A stretch of DNA of 6,814 nt. Source: Pseudomonadota bacterium. Lineage in GTDB: Bacteria; Pseudomonadota; Alphaproteobacteria; Rhizobiales; Rhizobiaceae. Below are positions 5,481-6,814 of this stretch, piece by piece (position 1 is the stretch's first letter; every line of letters starts with the position of its first letter). The notes beneath the pieces were generated by a model. That model was not told the origin of the DNA, searched no databases, and saw only the letters and a list, made by a program, of their open reading frames with translations. The DNA lies in assembly GCA_023419995.1 (NCBI GenBank), contig JAEZXF010000379.1, positions 1 through 6,814 of the forward strand, read 5' to 3'. The position numbers and the translations under genes were made by a program.

Positions 5481-6230
5481 TCATTCGCCGACCCTTCCGG
5501 GCAGGCTGAGGTCGCCGGAGGCGACGTCGAACACGTCGGCGACGCACAGGAGCGGCGCATGGACGCTGGCGTTGACGCGCAGGCCGGCGGTGACGCCGTC
5601 GTAGCTTGCGCCTGCCGCGGCGGCCATGCCGGCGAGCGGGACGCGCAGCTCCACGGTCTCGTCCGCGAGCGACGGCTCGAAGCCGGGGCTGTCGATCAGC
5701 AGCGGCAGGCCGGGCCATGTCTCCGGCAGGCGCGGCTTCGCCCCTTTCGGGATGTCGATGACCTTGAGCGCGCCGGCGCCGCAGGCGTCGTCCGGGCCGA
5801 GCACCACCCAGTGGCTGTGCCAAACGTCGCCGTCATTGCCGGCATCGCCGTCGCCGTTCTCGTCCCGGAGCGGCGTGTCGTCGAAATCCGGATGCGCGGT
5901 GACGGCCATGGCGAGGATGCCCGCCTTCTCGTCGAAGCCGGCTTCGTAGGGGTCGATGCCCGTCGGCCAGACATAGGCGAAGACCTCCGAGCCGGCGAGC
6001 GTGCCCGTGGACGTCGGCTTCGTCTCGCCCGCCTTGCCGGAGACCGCCATGTGGAAGACGATCTCGCCGTCCTCGACCGCCACCCTGGCATGGACGATGT
6101 CGAAATCGGCGACCTGCGCGTTTCCGGCCTCGGCCGCGACGCCGCCGGAACGGGCGTCGTGGGCGAGGGCCGGCGGAGCCGCCGCGGCGAGAAGCGCGGC
6201 CAGCGCGGCCGAGGAGGCGGACCGGTTCAT
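5481..6230 (-). CDS. Secreted (periplasmic) protein of unknown function
   Basis: A 249-residue protein with a clear signal peptide: N-terminal Arg, an Ala/Leu-rich core (about 8-18), then PALA with predicted cleavage after A23. The mature protein would begin with H24. The rest alternates hydrophobic and polar residues as a beta-rich fold would and has no further membrane helix. Visible features are a VFAYVWPTGIDP segment (83-94), HPDFDD (113-118), an acidic Gly/Asp/Asn loop (123-135) resembling a calcium-binding loop, WHSH (137-140), and a conserved-looking TWPGLPLLIDSPG (171-183). C150 and C229 could form a disulfide. I do not recognise a named family. The start at 6230 overlaps the stop of the thioredoxin-fold gene (ATGA), so the two are coupled. 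The stop is followed by a hairpin, so this gene ends its transcript before ccoN. Confidence 0.85.
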   Translation of the reverse strand: MNRSASSAALAALLAAAAPPALAHDARSGGVAAEAGNAQVADFDIVHARVAVEDGEIVFHMAVSGKAGETKPTSTGTLAGSEVFAYVWPTGIDPYEAGFDEKAGILAMAVTAHPDFDDTPLRDENGDGDAGNDGDVWHSHWVVLGPDDACGAGALKVIDIPKGAKPRLPETWPGLPLLIDSPGFEPSLADETVELRVPLAGMAAAAGASYDGVTAGLRVNASVHAPLLCVADVFDVASGDLSLPGRVGE

Positions 6231-6475
6231 TGCGTGCCTCCCTTCAGCGCGGCCAGCGAGGCGCCGTGGTTGATGTGGTAGGCGCTGCCGGCCAGCACCA
6301 GCGCCGGCACCGAGGCGACGCCGGCGGCCTCGGCCTCGGCGATGCGGGTCGGCTGGTCGCCGAGATGCACGATCTCGACCGTCCAGGCGGCAGGGTCGAG
6401 CGCCCCGGCGAGGCGCTGCTCGGCGTCGATGCAGACCGGGCACCCGGCATGGTAGAAGATGGCTTTCTGTGGCAT
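6227..6475 (-). CDS. Small thioredoxin/glutaredoxin-fold protein (CPVC)
   Basis: An 82-residue, apparently cytoplasmic protein. It starts with a beta strand (AIFYHAG), then the redox motif CPVC (C12, C15) at the head of a helix. A second strand follows (VEIVHLG), and VASVPALV holds the cis-proline (P57) expected in the thioredoxin fold. The length and the CPVC site fit small thioredoxin- or glutaredoxin-like proteins. It should act in thiol-disulfide exchange; the partner is unknown. The start at 6475 has AAGGGAG about 10 bases upstream; a longer in-frame start at 6532 would fall inside the preceding terminator and lacks support. It overlaps the secreted-protein gene by 4 bases. No clear sigma-70 promoter is visible in the 81-base gap upstream, so it may depend on read-through from the regulator gene. 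Confidence 0.87.
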   Translation of the reverse strand: MPQKAIFYHAGCPVCIDAEQRLAGALDPAAWTVEIVHLGDQPTRIAEAEAAGVASVPALVLAGSAYHINHGASLAALKGGTQ

Positions 6476-6513
6476 GGTCTTCAGGCTCCCTTCTTTCCCA
6501 TAAGAGCGTGAGC

Positions 6514-6551
6514 AAAAAGAGCGCCCCGCCATTGCCGTGGCCGGGGCGCTC
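6514..6551 (-). terminator. Rho-independent terminator of the regulator gene
   Basis: On the minus strand a 10-bp perfect stem, GAGCGCCCCG (6551-6542) pairing with 6528-6519 around a 13-base loop, is followed immediately by five Ts (6518-6514). This is a textbook intrinsic terminator, 5 bases past the regulator stop codon. It lies between the regulator and the thioredoxin-fold gene, so expression of the latter needs its own promoter or partial read-through. Confidence 0.85.
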
Positions 6552-6556
6552 GTCCT

Positions 6557-6814
6557 TCAGACCGTCTCGAAGGTCGAAAGCGCGGACGCCTTCTCCCGCG
6601 GGCCGGCCTCCTCGTGGTCGGCGCAGTCGAGACGCAGCGAAGCGTCGCCGAACGCGGCGTCCACGAAGGCGCAGTGATGCGGCTTCTCCGCATCGGAATG
6701 GACAAAGGGCCGGAAGAACCGGCAGGTCAGGCACAGCCGCTGCGGCTCGATGGCGCCGGCCTGCTGCAGCGCCAGGATCATCTTCGACAGGGCGCGGCGC
6801 ATGCCGGCCTGCTC
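6557..6814 (-). CDS. Probable MarR-family regulator, C-terminal part with Cys-rich tail (partial)
   Basis: Only the last 85 residues are in the window; the frame is open to the right edge and the start lies beyond it. The visible part opens with an amphipathic helix (about EQAGMRRALSKMILALQQAG), like the C-terminal dimerisation helix of MarR proteins. A cysteine-rich tail follows, with spacing C-X2-C-X16-C-X15-C (LCLTC, PHHC, LDC) and flanking histidines. I recall such tails on alphaproteobacterial MarR-family regulators; the winged-helix domain itself would be outside the window and is not seen. The cysteines could bind zinc or an iron-sulfur cluster and sense redox state; this is inference. 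Its stop is followed by a strong terminator, and the gene precedes the thioredoxin-fold and secreted-protein genes on the same strand, making them possible targets. Confidence 0.68.
   Translation of the reverse strand, partial: EQAGMRRALSKMILALQQAGAIEPQRLCLTCRFFRPFVHSDAEKPHHCAFVDAAFGDASLRLDCADHEEAGPREKASALSTFETV

Noticed and set aside
3605..5509. Very long plus-strand open frame (634 codons) opposite ccoN
   Set aside because: Its translation is rich in His, Arg, Asp and Glu with no domain sense, and it is the mirror of a firmly identified ccoN. Such antisense frames arise from GC-rich third positions.
5367..6281. Plus-strand frame starting at ATG 5367 with GGGAG upstream
   Set aside because: It has a tempting ribosome binding site, but it runs antisense through the secreted-protein gene, which has a signal peptide and a 4-base coupling to its neighbour; the plus-strand translation is low complexity.

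Overview
The window is high-GC throughout, with tight gene packing and GC-rich third codon positions. Gene content points to an alphaproteobacterium, most likely of the Hyphomicrobiales/Rhodobacterales type. The main clue is a ccoNOQP operon whose CcoN carries about 65 extra N-terminal residues relative to the Pseudomonas enzyme. The placement is inference; there is no rRNA or other lineage marker here.

Layout. At the left end a small plus-strand gene (34-309), probably DUF6522, is followed by a U-tailed terminator. It converges on a seven-gene minus-strand operon that fills 490-5233. In transcription order this reads ccoN, ccoO, ccoQ, ccoP, a 74-residue one-helix membrane protein, a DUF2189-type multi-helix membrane protein, and ccoS. 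Gaps are 2, 4, 2, -4 (overlap), 14 and 22 bases, and a 13-bp perfect hairpin follows ccoS. ccoS encodes only 49 residues but is clearly recognisable. A 247-base AT-richer gap (5234-5480) upstream of ccoN must hold the operon promoter. To its right, also on the minus strand, lie a secreted protein of unknown function (5481-6230), a small CPVC thioredoxin-fold protein overlapping it by 4 bases (6227-6475), a strong U-tailed terminator (6514-6551), and the 3' end of a probable MarR-family regulator with a cysteine-rich tail (6557-6814), cut by the window edge.

How the genes work together. ccoNOQP encodes the cbb3-type, high-affinity, copper- and heme-containing terminal oxidase used for respiration at low oxygen. 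CcoN has all the expected heme and CuB ligands, CcoO has one heme c site and CcoP two. CcoS is needed to mature CcoN. The usual assembly genes ccoG, ccoH and ccoI are absent between ccoP and ccoS, and two small membrane-protein genes occupy that place; these are the best candidates here for poorly described oxidase accessory factors. The neighbouring regulator / thioredoxin-fold / secreted-protein group looks like a separate redox or metal-related module. Its secreted member is predicted to begin with histidine after signal-peptide cleavage, which is compatible with copper binding but unproven.

I found no mobile elements, CRISPR arrays, tRNA or rRNA genes. Two short tandem repeats are present, one coding for the CcoO C-terminal tail and one at the DUF2189 gene stop codon.
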